Source: Elioraea thermophila (ex Habib et al. 2022) (GTDB lineage: Bacteria > Pseudomonadota > Alphaproteobacteria > Acetobacterales > Acetobacteraceae). From it: a stretch of DNA of 39,786 bases. Positions 7,231 to 14,844 of the stretch are shown here, piece by piece; position 1 is the first letter of the stretch, and each line of letters opens with the position of its first letter. The notes beneath the pieces were generated by a model. It was not told the origin of the DNA. It worked only from the letters and a program-made list of their open reading frames with translations, and made no database searches. The stretch lies in assembly GCF_003336755.1 (NCBI RefSeq), contig NZ_KZ851832.1, positions 12,668-52,453 of the forward strand, read 5' to 3'. The position numbers and the translations under genes were made by a program.

Positions 7231-8226
7231 ATGACCGGACCGACCCGCCGCGCCGCCCTCGCCGCGGCCCTTTTCGCCGGCGCGTTCCTTGCGCCCCACA
7301 CCGCTTCCGCGCAGGCGCAGGATTGCCCGCGCGGCGCGCTCGATGCCCGCTTCTGCGACCGCGACGGCGACATGGTGGCCGACACGCCGACCAACCCGCG
7401 CGAACTCGTCGATCCCCGCGTCCTGATCTTCGCCTACACGCCGGTCGAAGATCCTGCCGTCTATCGCCGCGTGTGGGCCGAGTTCCTCGACCATCTCGCG
7501 CGCGTCACCGGGCGCCAGGTGCAGTTCTTCCCCGTGCAGTCCAACGCCGCGCAGATCGAGGCGATGCGGGCGGGCCGGCTGCACGTTGCCGGCTTCAACA
7601 CCGGCTCCACCCCGCTCGCCGTCAACTGCGCGGGCTTCGTGCCCTTCGCCATGATGGCCTCGAAGGAGGACGGGGCCTACGGCTACGAGATGGAGATCAT
7701 CGTCCGCGCCGATTCCCCGATCCAGCGCGTGGAGGATTTGCGCGGGCGCAACGTCGCCTTCACGGCGCAGACCTCCAACTCCGGCTACAAGTACCCCTCC
7801 TGGCTGCTCGCCGAGAAGTTCGGCCTGCGCGAGGGCCAGGACTTCCGCACCGCCTTCTCGGGCCGGCACGACAACTCGATCATCGGTGTGGCCAACCGCG
7901 ACTACGACGCAGCACCGATCGCCAACTCCGTGCTCAACCGCATGATCGAGCGCAACGTGGTGCGGCGCGACCAGTTCCGCTCCATCTACAAGAGCGAGCG
8001 CTTCCCCACCACCGCCTACGGACACGTGTTCAACCTGCACCCGGATCTGGCGGCGAAGGTGCGCGAGGCGTTCTTCTCGTTCAACTGGGAGGGCACGGCC
8101 CTCCTGCAGGAGTTCGGCAACGCGCAGCCGCCGCAGAACTCCTTCATCCCGATCACCTACAAGGAGCACTGGGCGGTGATCCGCGACGTCGACCGTGCGT
8201 CCGGCGTCACCTACACCTGCCGCTGA
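7231..8226 (+). CDS. phnD: Phosphonate/phosphite-type ABC transporter substrate-binding protein
   Basis: This 331-residue periplasmic binding protein has a signal peptide (residues 1-28, with TRRAALAAALFAGAFLAP). The fold is PhnD/PtxB: FAYTPVEDPAVY, then VQSNAAQIEAMRAGRLHVAG and FNTGSTPLAVN in lobe one, then VEDLRGRNVAFTAQTSNSGYKYP, where the TSxSGY segment binds the oxyanion. A distinctive acidic insert, DRDGDMVAD (residues 43-51) between two cysteines, precedes the first lobe and looks like a metal-binding loop. The ATG at 7231 has AGGAGA five bases upstream. A Pho box precedes the gene. The ligand could be a phosphonate, phosphite or organophosphate; no C-P lyase or phosphonatase gene is in the window. 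Confidence 0.88.
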   Translation: MTGPTRRAALAAALFAGAFLAPHTASAQAQDCPRGALDARFCDRDGDMVADTPTNPRELVDPRVLIFAYTPVEDPAVYRRVWAEFLDHLARVTGRQVQFFPVQSNAAQIEAMRAGRLHVAGFNTGSTPLAVNCAGFVPFAMMASKEDGAYGYEMEIIVRADSPIQRVEDLRGRNVAFTAQTSNSGYKYPSWLLAEKFGLREGQDFRTAFSGRHDNSIIGVANRDYDAAPIANSVLNRMIERNVVRRDQFRSIYKSERFPTTAYGHVFNLHPDLAAKVREAFFSFNWEGTALLQEFGNAQPPQNSFIPITYKEHWAVIRDVDRASGVTYTCR

Positions 8227-8300
8227 GGGCGAGCGTGACGTGACTCGGTCGGGGCGGCGGCCACGATCCGCTGCCCCGACATCTTTGCCGGAGCCGAAGC

Positions 8301-9134
8301 ATGCTGACGATCGAGGGCCTGACCAAGCGCTATCCCACGGGCGATCTCGCCCTCGACAACGTCTCGCTCACCGTGCCGAAGGGGCAGGTGATGGCGCTGA
8401 TCGGGCCCTCGGGCGCGGGCAAGTCGACCCTGATCCGCTGCGTCAACCGTCTCGTCGAACCGAGTTCGGGCCGCATCGTGCTGGGCGAGACCGAGCTCAC
8501 CCGCCTCGGCGATCTCGCGCTGCGCCGTGCCCGGCGGCGTATGGGCATGATCTTCCAGGAATACGCGCTGATCGAGCGGCTGACCGTGATGGAGAACGTG
8601 CTCTCGGGGCGTCTCGGCTACGTGGGCTTCTGGCGTTCCTGGTTCCGCCGCTTTCCGCTCGCCGACATCGAGGAGGCGTTCCGGCTGCTCCATCGCGTCG
8701 GGCTCGACCACATGGTGGACAAGCGGGCGGACGCGCTCTCCGGCGGGCAGCGCCAGCGCGTGGGCATCGTGCGCGCCCTGATGCAGAACCCCGAGCTGCT
8801 GCTGGTCGACGAACCGACCGCGAGCCTCGACCCCAAGACCTCGCGCCAGATCATGCGGCTGATCGTCGAACTGGCGAAGGAGCGGGGGCTCTCCGCCATC
8901 ATCAACATCCACGACGTGCTGCTCGCGCAACAGTTCGCCGAACGCATCGTCGGCCTGCGGGCGGGGCGCATCGTGTTCGACGGCGCGCCGGACGAGATGA
9001 CGCCCGAGGTTCTGACCCGCATCTACGGCGAGGAGGACTGGTCGAAGACGATCCGCCGCGACGAGGACGACGAGAGCGAGGACGGCGGGCCTGCCGCGGC
9101 GACCGATGCGCTGAAGGTGGTCGCCGCGCAGTGA
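8301..9134 (+). CDS. phnC: Phosphonate ABC transporter ATP-binding protein
   Basis: The 277-residue ATPase is for the PhnD-PhnE importer. Walker A is GPSGAGKS (residues 35-42). The Q-loop lies in [25 protein letters not shown], wording specific to PhnC proteins. The signature is [16 protein letters not shown], Walker B is [15 protein letters not shown], and the H-loop is [11 protein letters not shown]. Like other PhnC, it ends in a variable acidic tail (EDDESEDGG). The ATG at 8301 follows GGAG by seven bases and phnD by 74 bases. The gene order phnD-phnC-phnE-phnE places it in one PhoB-controlled unit. Confidence 0.92.
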   Translation: MLTIEGLTKRYPTGDLALDNVSLTVPKGQVMALIGPSGAGKSTLIRCVNRLVEPSSGRIVLGETELTRLGDLALRRARRRMGMIFQEYALIERLTVMENVLSGRLGYVGFWRSWFRRFPLADIEEAFRLLHRVGLDHMVDKRADALSGGQRQRVGIVRALMQNPELLLVDEPTASLDPKTSRQIMRLIVELAKERGLSAIINIHDVLLAQQFAERIVGLRAGRIVFDGAPDEMTPEVLTRIYGEEDWSKTIRRDEDDESEDGGPAAATDALKVVAAQ

Positions 9135-9165
9135 CGGTTCCCGCCGCGCAGCCCATACCCGGCCG

Positions 9166-9990
9166 ATGACGACCGCCACCCTTCCCTTCGACGCCCGCGC
9201 CGCCGCCCGCGCTTGGCGCCCCCCACCGCTCATCGAAAGCGCCTGGCTGCGCTACGCCGTCTATCTCGGTGCCCTCCTTTATCTGGTCGCGGGCCTCGGT
9301 TCGGTCGAGGTGAACTGGGTCCGCGCGGCGGAGGGGCTGGAGCGCGGGGCGCAGTTCCTCGCCGCCTTCTTCCCGCCCGACTTCGTCACCCACTGGTACG
9401 AAATCGAGGAAGGGATCCTGGAAAGCCTGACGATGACCGTCGTCGCGACGGTGTTCGGCGTCATCCTCTCCGTGCCCTTCGCGCTGGGCGCGGCGCGCAA
9501 CATTGCGCCGCTGCCCGTCTACCTCTTCTGCCGCGGCGTGATCGCGGCCAGCCGCACCTTCCAGGAGGTGCTGATCGCCATCCTGTTCGTCGCCATGTTC
9601 GGGTTCGGGCCGCTCGCCGGCATGATCACGCTGGCCTTCGCGACCATCGGCTTCCTCGGCAAGCTGCTCGCCGAGGACATCGAGGACATCGACGCGTCCC
9701 AGGCCGAAGCCGTGCGCGCGACGGGGGCGTCGTGGTTCCAGCTGCTCGCCTGGGGAATTCAGCCGCAGGTGTTGCCGCGCTTCATCGGCCTCACGGCGTA
9801 TCGCTTCGACATCAACTTCCGCGAGAGCGCCGTGCTGGGCCTGGTCGGCGCGGGCGGCATCGGCGATACGCTCAACTCCTCGCTCGACCGCTACGAGTTC
9901 GGCACCTCGGCGGCGATCCTGCTCATCATCATCGCGATCGTGCTCGCCTGCGAATACGCCTCGGGCTGGATCCGCCGGGCGGTGCAGTGA
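9166..9990 (+). CDS. phnE: Phosphonate ABC transporter permease (first PhnE)
   Basis: The permease has 274 residues and about six membrane helices. The cytosolic EAA loop that docks on PhnC reads EAVRATGASWFQLLAWGIQPQ. Other PhnE hallmarks are ESLTMTVVATVFGVILSVPF and YRFDINFRESAVLGLVGAGGIG near the C-terminus. It differs enough from the next gene to be its heteromeric partner and not a recent copy. The start ATG at 9166 lacks a strong ribosome site and is 31 bases after phnC. Confidence 0.9.
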   Translation: MTTATLPFDARAAARAWRPPPLIESAWLRYAVYLGALLYLVAGLGSVEVNWVRAAEGLERGAQFLAAFFPPDFVTHWYEIEEGILESLTMTVVATVFGVILSVPFALGAARNIAPLPVYLFCRGVIAASRTFQEVLIAILFVAMFGFGPLAGMITLAFATIGFLGKLLAEDIEDIDASQAEAVRATGASWFQLLAWGIQPQVLPRFIGLTAYRFDINFRESAVLGLVGAGGIGDTLNSSLDRYEFGTSAAILLIIIAIVLACEYASGWIRRAVQ

Positions 9991-10003
9991 GGAGGGCCGC
10001 ACG

Positions 10004-10822
10004 ATGCCGGTGATCACCAAGGCGGACGGAACGCGGCTCTGGGCGCGCCGCACCACGGCGGGCGATCTCGCCACCTGGTTCGGCTGGCTCCTTGGCGTGG
10101 CGCTCACCGTCGTCTGCTTCCAGTTCATCTCCGAGCACACGATCTGGGCCTTCGTCTGGGACGCGCCGCGCCAGGCGGCCGACCTGCTCGAGCGCTCCGT
10201 GCCGCCGCGCTGGGACTACGCGAACCAGCTCTGGAAGCCGATGTGGGACACGATCAACATCGCGACCCTCGGCACGCTGCTCGCGATCCTGATCGCCGTG
10301 CCGACGGCCTTCCTCGCCGCGCACAACACCACCCCCTCGCGCGCGCTCGTTCGCCCGATCGCCCTCTTCGTGATCGTCGCCTCGCGGTCGGTGAACTCGC
10401 TGATCTGGGCGCTCATCCTCGTCATCATCTTCGGCCCCGGCATGTTCGCCGGCATCCTCGCCATCGGGCTGCGCTCCATCGGCTTCATCGGCAAGCTGCT
10501 CTACGAGGCGATCGAGGAGATCGACCCGACCCAGGTGGAGGCGATCCGCGCGACGGGCGCCTCGGGCGCGCAGGTGCTGGCCTGGGGCATCGTGCCGCAG
10601 ATCGCGCCCGCCTTCGCCGGCATCTCCGTCTTCCGCTGGGACATCAACATTCGTGAGGCGACGGTGTTGGGCCTGGTCGGGGCGGGCGGCATCGGGCTGC
10701 AGCTGCAGGCCTCGATCGGGCGGCTGGCGTGGGAGCAGGTGTCGATGATCCTGCTGCTCATCCTCGCCACCGTGATCGTCTCGGAATGGGTGTCGGCGCG
10801 GGTGCGCCACGCCATCATCTGA
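10004..10822 (+). CDS. phnE: Phosphonate ABC transporter permease (second PhnE)
   Basis: The permease has 272 residues and shares the architecture of the preceding gene. The EAA loop reads EAIRATGASGAQVLAWGIVPQ, the entry motif is WDTINIATLGTLLAILIAVPTAF, and the C-terminal motif is FRWDINIREATVLGLVGAGGIG. A strong GAGGAGGG lies seven bases before the ATG at 10004. Paired PhnE genes are common in importers with two different membrane subunits. It is the last gene of the operon and faces guaD convergently across 54 bases, where I see no convincing terminator. Confidence 0.9.
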   Translation: MPVITKADGTRLWARRTTAGDLATWFGWLLGVALTVVCFQFISEHTIWAFVWDAPRQAADLLERSVPPRWDYANQLWKPMWDTINIATLGTLLAILIAVPTAFLAAHNTTPSRALVRPIALFVIVASRSVNSLIWALILVIIFGPGMFAGILAIGLRSIGFIGKLLYEAIEEIDPTQVEAIRATGASGAQVLAWGIVPQIAPAFAGISVFRWDINIREATVLGLVGAGGIGLQLQASIGRLAWEQVSMILLLILATVIVSEWVSARVRHAII

Positions 10823-10876
10823 AGCGCGCTTGCCGGATCGGAGGCGGAGGACAATGGCGGGGCGGATCGTTCCGGG

Positions 10877-11353
10877 TCAGTAGGGGATGCGGTCGGCCTT
10901 CTCCGCCCAGGCGCGGAAGGGTGCACCGGCGTCCTCGCAAACGAGGCGAAGCAACCGCAGGCTCCGCGCCTGGGGGGGGCGGCGGAACTCCTCGACGATG
11001 AAGCGATCATCGAAGCCGGCGGCGGCGGCATCCTCCGCCGTGGCCGCGTACACGACACGCGCGGGCCGCGCCCAGTAGAGGGCGGCGAGGCACATCGGGC
11101 AGGGCTCGCACGAGGCGTAGACCGTGCAGCCCGTGAGCTGGAACGAGCCGAGGCGGGCGCAGGCGTCGCGGATCGCCACCACCTCGGCATGCGCGGTGGG
11201 GTCGTTGTCGCGTGTGACGCGGTTGCCGCCGCGACCGACGATCGCGCCGTCCTTCACCACCAGGGCGCCGAAGGGCCCGCCGCCCTCGGCGACGTTCGCC
11301 ACCGCAAGCCGGACCGCCTCGGCGAGGAAGGCGCGATCGGCCTCGGCGGGCAT
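10877..11353 (-). CDS. guaD: Guanine deaminase (cytidine deaminase-like fold)
   Basis: The 158-residue zinc enzyme would convert guanine to xanthine and ammonia in the cytosol. The active site is clear: HAE (His55, Glu57) and PCPMC (Cys85 and Cys88 as zinc ligands). Family-specific wording matches the Bacillus-type small guanine deaminase: GGGPFGALVVKDG, NDPTAHAEVVAIR, YASCEPCPMCLAALYWARP, and AAGFDDRFIVEE. The chain ends in Tyr158, as Bacillus GuaD ends in a functional tyrosine. The start ATG at 11353 lies inside a hairpin and has no Shine-Dalgarno sequence. It follows the TPR gene by 14 bases and is the last gene of the glc operon. A related nucleoside deaminase activity cannot be excluded. 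Confidence 0.85.
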   Translation of the reverse strand: MPAEADRAFLAEAVRLAVANVAEGGGPFGALVVKDGAIVGRGGNRVTRDNDPTAHAEVVAIRDACARLGSFQLTGCTVYASCEPCPMCLAALYWARPARVVYAATAEDAAAAGFDDRFIVEEFRRPPQARSLRLLRLVCEDAGAPFRAWAEKADRIPY

Positions 11354-11377
11354 TTGGGCAAGATCGCTCAAATGCCC
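11348..11377 (-). promoter_or_regulatory. Hairpin over the guaD start codon
   Basis: GGGCATTTG (11348-11356) and CAAATGCCC (11369-11377) are perfect 9-base inverted arms around a 12-base loop. In the mRNA the 3' arm contains the guaD AUG and the 5' arm contains the end of the TPR gene, whose stop is at 11368-11370. The fold would hide the guaD start unless ribosomes finishing the upstream gene open it. This geometry suggests translational coupling. Confidence 0.55.
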
Positions 11378-11934
11378 TCGCCGAAGGCCTTGCGACGGAG
11401 CTCCCTCAGTCGGGTCTCCGCCCCAGCGAGCTTGGGATGGATGGCGAGTGCGGCCTCGAAGGCGCGAAGCGCCGCGATGTGGTCGCCGCGTCGTTCGTGG
11501 ATGTAGGAGAGCCCGACCAGGGCGCCGAAATGCCGCGGCTCGCGCGCCAGCGCCTCGGCGATGTCGCGCGCCGCGTTCTCGAGCTCGCCGCGCCGGAAAT
11601 ACACCGTGGCCCGCTTGTTCCACCCTTCCGCGAGCTCGGGGGCGAGCGCGATCACGGCGTCGAAATCCTCGAGCGCGTCGTCATAGGCCTCGGCCTGCAG
11701 GTTGCGCAGCCCCCGCCGCATCAAAAGCTGCACGGTGGGTGAGCCCTGGCTTTGCCAAGTCGCCCAGATCTCCGCCTCGATCGCGCGCGCGGTGTCCTCG
11801 TCCGGGGCGAGCTTCAGTCCCTCGAAGAGCTGATCCAGAGTGAGGCGCGGGCGACGCTCCTGGGCGAAGGATGCCGGAGCCGCAAGCGCGAGCAGGAGAC
11901 CGGGCAGGAGAAGCCGCCGCCGCATGGGTGGCAT
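11368..11934 (-). CDS. TPR-repeat protein, exported
   Basis: The protein has 188 residues and an N-terminal signal (RRRLLLPGLLLALAAPASFAQ). About three tetratricopeptide units follow: one around LMRRGLRNLQAEAYDDALED, one around GWNKRATVYFRRGELENAARD, and one around GLSYIHERRGDHIAALRAFEAALAI. TPR units usually scaffold protein contacts; this one would act in the periplasm. The specific role is unknown. The start is 2 bases beyond the glcF stop, so it belongs to the glycolate oxidase operon. It could be a chaperone or assembly factor for that system or an unrelated passenger. Confidence 0.82.
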   Translation of the reverse strand: MPPMRRRLLLPGLLLALAAPASFAQERRPRLTLDQLFEGLKLAPDEDTARAIEAEIWATWQSQGSPTVQLLMRRGLRNLQAEAYDDALEDFDAVIALAPELAEGWNKRATVYFRRGELENAARDIAEALAREPRHFGALVGLSYIHERRGDHIAALRAFEAALAIHPKLAGAETRLRELRRKAFGEGI

Positions 11935-11936
11935 GG

Positions 11937-13283
11937 TCAGGCCGGCTCGGTCGCCAGCGCAAGCCTTGCGCGATCAAGTCCGCGCGCGATCGCCTCGGGC
12001 ATCGGCCCGCCCGCCATCCAATCAAGCAAGGCCACGGTGTGCACGACGGGGATCCCCTCGCCCGAGAGCTGGGTGAGGCAGCCGATGTTGCCGGTGGCGA
12101 CGAGGTCGGGGCGGGTGCGGCGGATGTTGTCGAGCTTGCGCGCCTTCAGCCGCGCCGCGATCTCCGGCTGCAGCAGGTTGTAGGTGCCGGCGGAACCGCA
12201 GCAGAGATGGCCTTCCGGCACATCGAGCACGGTGAAGCCCGCGCGCTTCAGCAGCGTCTTCGGCAGGGTGGTGATCTTCTGGCCGTGCTGCATCGAGCAG
12301 GCCGAGTGGTAGGCGACACGAAGCGGGATCGCCGGCCGCGTCGGCTCGTAGCCGAACGCGCCCAGGAACTCGGTGATGTCGCGCGCGAGCGAGGAGACCT
12401 TCGCCGCCGCCTCCGCCCAGGCCGCGTCGTGCCGCAGCAGGTGCGCGTAGTCCTTCACCTGGGTGCCGCAGCCCGAGGCATTGATCACGATCGCATCGAG
12501 CCCATGCGCGGTGATCTCGCCCATCCAGGCCGCCACATTGCGTTTGGCGGCCCGCCGCGACGCCTCCTCGTCGCCGAGATGATGCACGAGCGCCCCGCAG
12601 CACCCGGCATCGGGGTGGACGACCACCTCGACGCCGAGGCGGGTGAGCAGGCGGATGGTCGCCTCGTTGATCTCGGGGGCAAGCACCTGCTGCGCACAGC
12701 CCGCGAGCAGGGCCACGCGGGCCTTGCGCGGCCCGATCGCGGGATGGACGCGCGGGCGTTCGACATGGGAGGGTGATGGGATGTGCGCCGGCGCCAGCGA
12801 CAGCATCGCGCGCAGCCGCCTGGCCGTCGCATTGCTTCCCGGAACCAGACGGGCGAATGGTCGGGCGAACCAGGCGCCCAGCAGGGCGAGGCGGAACAGC
12901 CCAACGCGCGGAAGGATCGCGGCGAGCACGGCGCGCAGGGCGCGCTCCGGCCAGGGGCGCCGATAGGTCTCTGCGATCCGGGCGCGGGCGTGGTCGACGA
13001 GGTGCATGTAATCCACGCCCGACGGGCACGTCGTCATGCAGGAGAGGCAGGTGAGGCAGCGATCGATGTGCGTCACCACCTCGGGCGAAGCCGGCCGCCC
13101 GCTCTCCAGCATGTCCTTGATCAGGTAGATGCGGCCGCGCGGCGAGTCGAGCTCGTCGCCGAGCAGCACGAAGGTCGGGCAGGTCGCGGTACACATCCCG
13201 CAATGCACGCAGGTGCGGAGGATTCCGTTGGCCTCCGCGATGCGCGGATCCTTAAGCTGGTCCTCGCTGAACAGCGTCTGCAT
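11937..13283 (-). CDS. glcF: Glycolate oxidase iron-sulfur subunit
   Basis: The 448-residue electron-transfer subunit serves a membrane-associated glycolate dehydrogenase that passes electrons toward quinone. Two 4Fe-4S motifs are complete: Cys25, 28, 31, 35 (CVHCGMCTATCP) and Cys76, 79, 82, 86 (CLTCLSCMTTCP). The C-terminal part carries two CCG-type cysteine domains, with GCCGALVHHLG and LCCGSAGTYNLLQP, as in HdrB-like proteins. The length is close to the usual 400-450. No clear Shine-Dalgarno sequence precedes the ATG at 13283, so translation may be coupled to the small membrane-protein gene 12 bases upstream. It is the third enzyme gene of glcD-glcE-glcF. Confidence 0.93.
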   Translation of the reverse strand: MQTLFSEDQLKDPRIAEANGILRTCVHCGMCTATCPTFVLLGDELDSPRGRIYLIKDMLESGRPASPEVVTHIDRCLTCLSCMTTCPSGVDYMHLVDHARARIAETYRRPWPERALRAVLAAILPRVGLFRLALLGAWFARPFARLVPGSNATARRLRAMLSLAPAHIPSPSHVERPRVHPAIGPRKARVALLAGCAQQVLAPEINEATIRLLTRLGVEVVVHPDAGCCGALVHHLGDEEASRRAAKRNVAAWMGEITAHGLDAIVINASGCGTQVKDYAHLLRHDAAWAEAAAKVSSLARDITEFLGAFGYEPTRPAIPLRVAYHSACSMQHGQKITTLPKTLLKRAGFTVLDVPEGHLCCGSAGTYNLLQPEIAARLKARKLDNIRRTRPDLVATGNIGCLTQLSGEGIPVVHTVALLDWMAGGPMPEAIARGLDRARLALATEPA

Positions 13284-13295
13284 GGCGAGGCGGCG

Positions 13296-13598
13296 TCAGC
13301 CCTCCGCCCGGCGCCCGTGGCCGGCGAGCACGAAGGCGAGGCCCAGGAGGGCAAGGTTCATGCCGTAGCTGCCGAGAAAGCCCTGCACCGAGGCAGCGCG
13401 CCAGATCGTCCCCGTCACCAGATCGGCGACGATGCCGAGGAGCGCGATCGCGCCGATGAGATAGCCGAGCCCCTGGCTTGCCCAGCTCGCGAGCGACCGC
13501 CCGCCCTCGCCGCGCACCGAGTCGGCGAACAGCATGGTGAGGCCGGTGAAGCCGAGCGCGAGCACCGGAAGGAGAAGGATGAGAACGAGCGTGGTCAT
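13296..13598 (-). CDS. Three-helix membrane protein inside the glc operon
   Basis: The 100-residue protein has three hydrophobic helices: LVLILLLPVLALGFTGLTML at the N-terminus, GYLIGAIALLGIVADLVTG in the middle, and GMNLALLGLAFVLAG near the C-terminus. I do not recognise the family. AGGGGA five bases upstream supports the ATG at 13598. It sits between glcE and glcF with short gaps of 30 and 12 bases, so it is co-transcribed with them. The Glc proteins have no membrane helices of their own, so a membrane anchor or quinone-side subunit is an attractive but untested idea. Confidence 0.8.
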   Translation of the reverse strand: MTTLVLILLLPVLALGFTGLTMLFADSVRGEGGRSLASWASQGLGYLIGAIALLGIVADLVTGTIWRAASVQGFLGSYGMNLALLGLAFVLAGHGRRAEG

Positions 13599-13628
13599 GC
13601 GGGTCCCCTGAGGTGGCTGTGGAAATGA

Positions 13629-14840
13629 TCAGACGCCGGCGAAGATCCGCCCCGGATTGAGGATGCCTTTCGGATCGAAGGCGTGCTTGACCCGGCGGGT
13701 CAGGGCGGCGAGCGGGGCTGGCTCTTCGGGCAGCCCCGGCACGGCGGCGCGGAGGGCGGGAGGCGCGCGCACCAGCCAGAACGTGCCTTGAGCGGAACGG
13801 ACCGCTTCCGTCACGGAGCGGTGCGCTGGCTCCGTGGCCGGACCGACCACCCAGACGAGGCCGCCACCCCAGTCGAACAGGAACCTCGCCGGAAAGGCGC
13901 GCGACACCGCTTCGGCGAAGGCCGCCCCGCGCGAGGGGCGGAGGGACGCGCGCCACACTGCCTCGCCGTCACCGACACCGAGTGGTACGGCGTCGCGAAC
14001 GCTTCGCCAAAGTGGGAGACTCGGGCCCTCGTCGAGGATCTCGGCAGGCCCGAACTCGCCGAGCGCGGCAGCGAGGGCCTGCGTGCGGCGGGGGATGAAG
14101 TCGGCGAAGTCCTCGAGGCGAAGGAGGGTCGCCGTACGTTCGCCGAGACCCGCCCGCGATGCCGCCTCCGCCGGCAGGTGCGCCGCCCCCGTCACCCCGA
14201 AGGGACTGCCGAGCCCGGCCGAGAGGGCGGCGATGCCGCGCGCGGCGTCGAGGCCGCGCAGCATCACGGTCGCGGTTCGTTCCGGCTTCGGCAGGACCTT
14301 GAGCGTGATCTCGCTCATCACGGCGAGCGTGCCGCGCGACCCCGCGACCAGCTTGGCGAGATCGAGCCCGGTGACGTTCTTCAACACGCGCCCACCCGAG
14401 CGGATCACCTCGCCCATGCCGTTCACCGCCCGCACGCCCAGCACATGGTCGCGCATCGCGCCGAGCGCGATCCGCCGCGGGCCCGAGAGGTTGCAGGCGA
14501 TCACGCCGCCGATGGTCTGCGGCCCCTCACCGGGGCCGGTCAGCGCGCTCAGGTCGGGTGGCTCCGCGATCAGGTGCTGGCCCTTGGTGGCGAGGCTTGC
14601 CTCGATCTCCGCCACCGGCGTGCCGGCACGCGCGGCAACGACGAGTTCCGAGGGCGAATGAAGCGTGATCCCGGTGAGTGCGCGCGTCGTCAGCACCGCT
14701 GCCGCCTGGACGGGGCGGCCGAGACTTTCCTTGGTGCCGTTGCCGCGGATCGCGAGTGGAACGCCCGCCTCGTACGCCTCGGCGATCGCGCGCGCGAGTG
14801 CCCCTTCGTTCTCGGGCGCGATCGGCGTCGCAAGCGCCAT
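13629..14840 (-). CDS. glcE: Glycolate oxidase FAD-binding subunit GlcE
   Basis: The 403-residue protein is the second flavin subunit of glycolate oxidase. The N-terminal PCMH-type FAD-binding domain is visible: PLAIRGNGTKESLGRP, then VAARAGTPVAEIEASLATKG, GQHLIAEPPD and GGVIACNLSGPRRIALGAMRDHVLG, with RSGGRVLKNVTGLDLAKLV following. The chain ends in DPKGILNPGRIF, the usual end of FAD-linked oxidases. It is shorter than GlcD and lacks GlcD's extended C-terminal catalytic part, as expected for GlcE. The ATG at 14840 is 4 bases after the glcD stop. The pair probably forms the flavin heterodimer that feeds electrons to GlcF. Confidence 0.92.
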   Translation of the reverse strand: MALATPIAPENEGALARAIAEAYEAGVPLAIRGNGTKESLGRPVQAAAVLTTRALTGITLHSPSELVVAARAGTPVAEIEASLATKGQHLIAEPPDLSALTGPGEGPQTIGGVIACNLSGPRRIALGAMRDHVLGVRAVNGMGEVIRSGGRVLKNVTGLDLAKLVAGSRGTLAVMSEITLKVLPKPERTATVMLRGLDAARGIAALSAGLGSPFGVTGAAHLPAEAASRAGLGERTATLLRLEDFADFIPRRTQALAAALGEFGPAEILDEGPSLPLWRSVRDAVPLGVGDGEAVWRASLRPSRGAAFAEAVSRAFPARFLFDWGGGLVWVVGPATEPAHRSVTEAVRSAQGTFWLVRAPPALRAAVPGLPEEPAPLAALTRRVKHAFDPKGILNPGRIFAGV

Positions 14841-14844
14841 CGCC

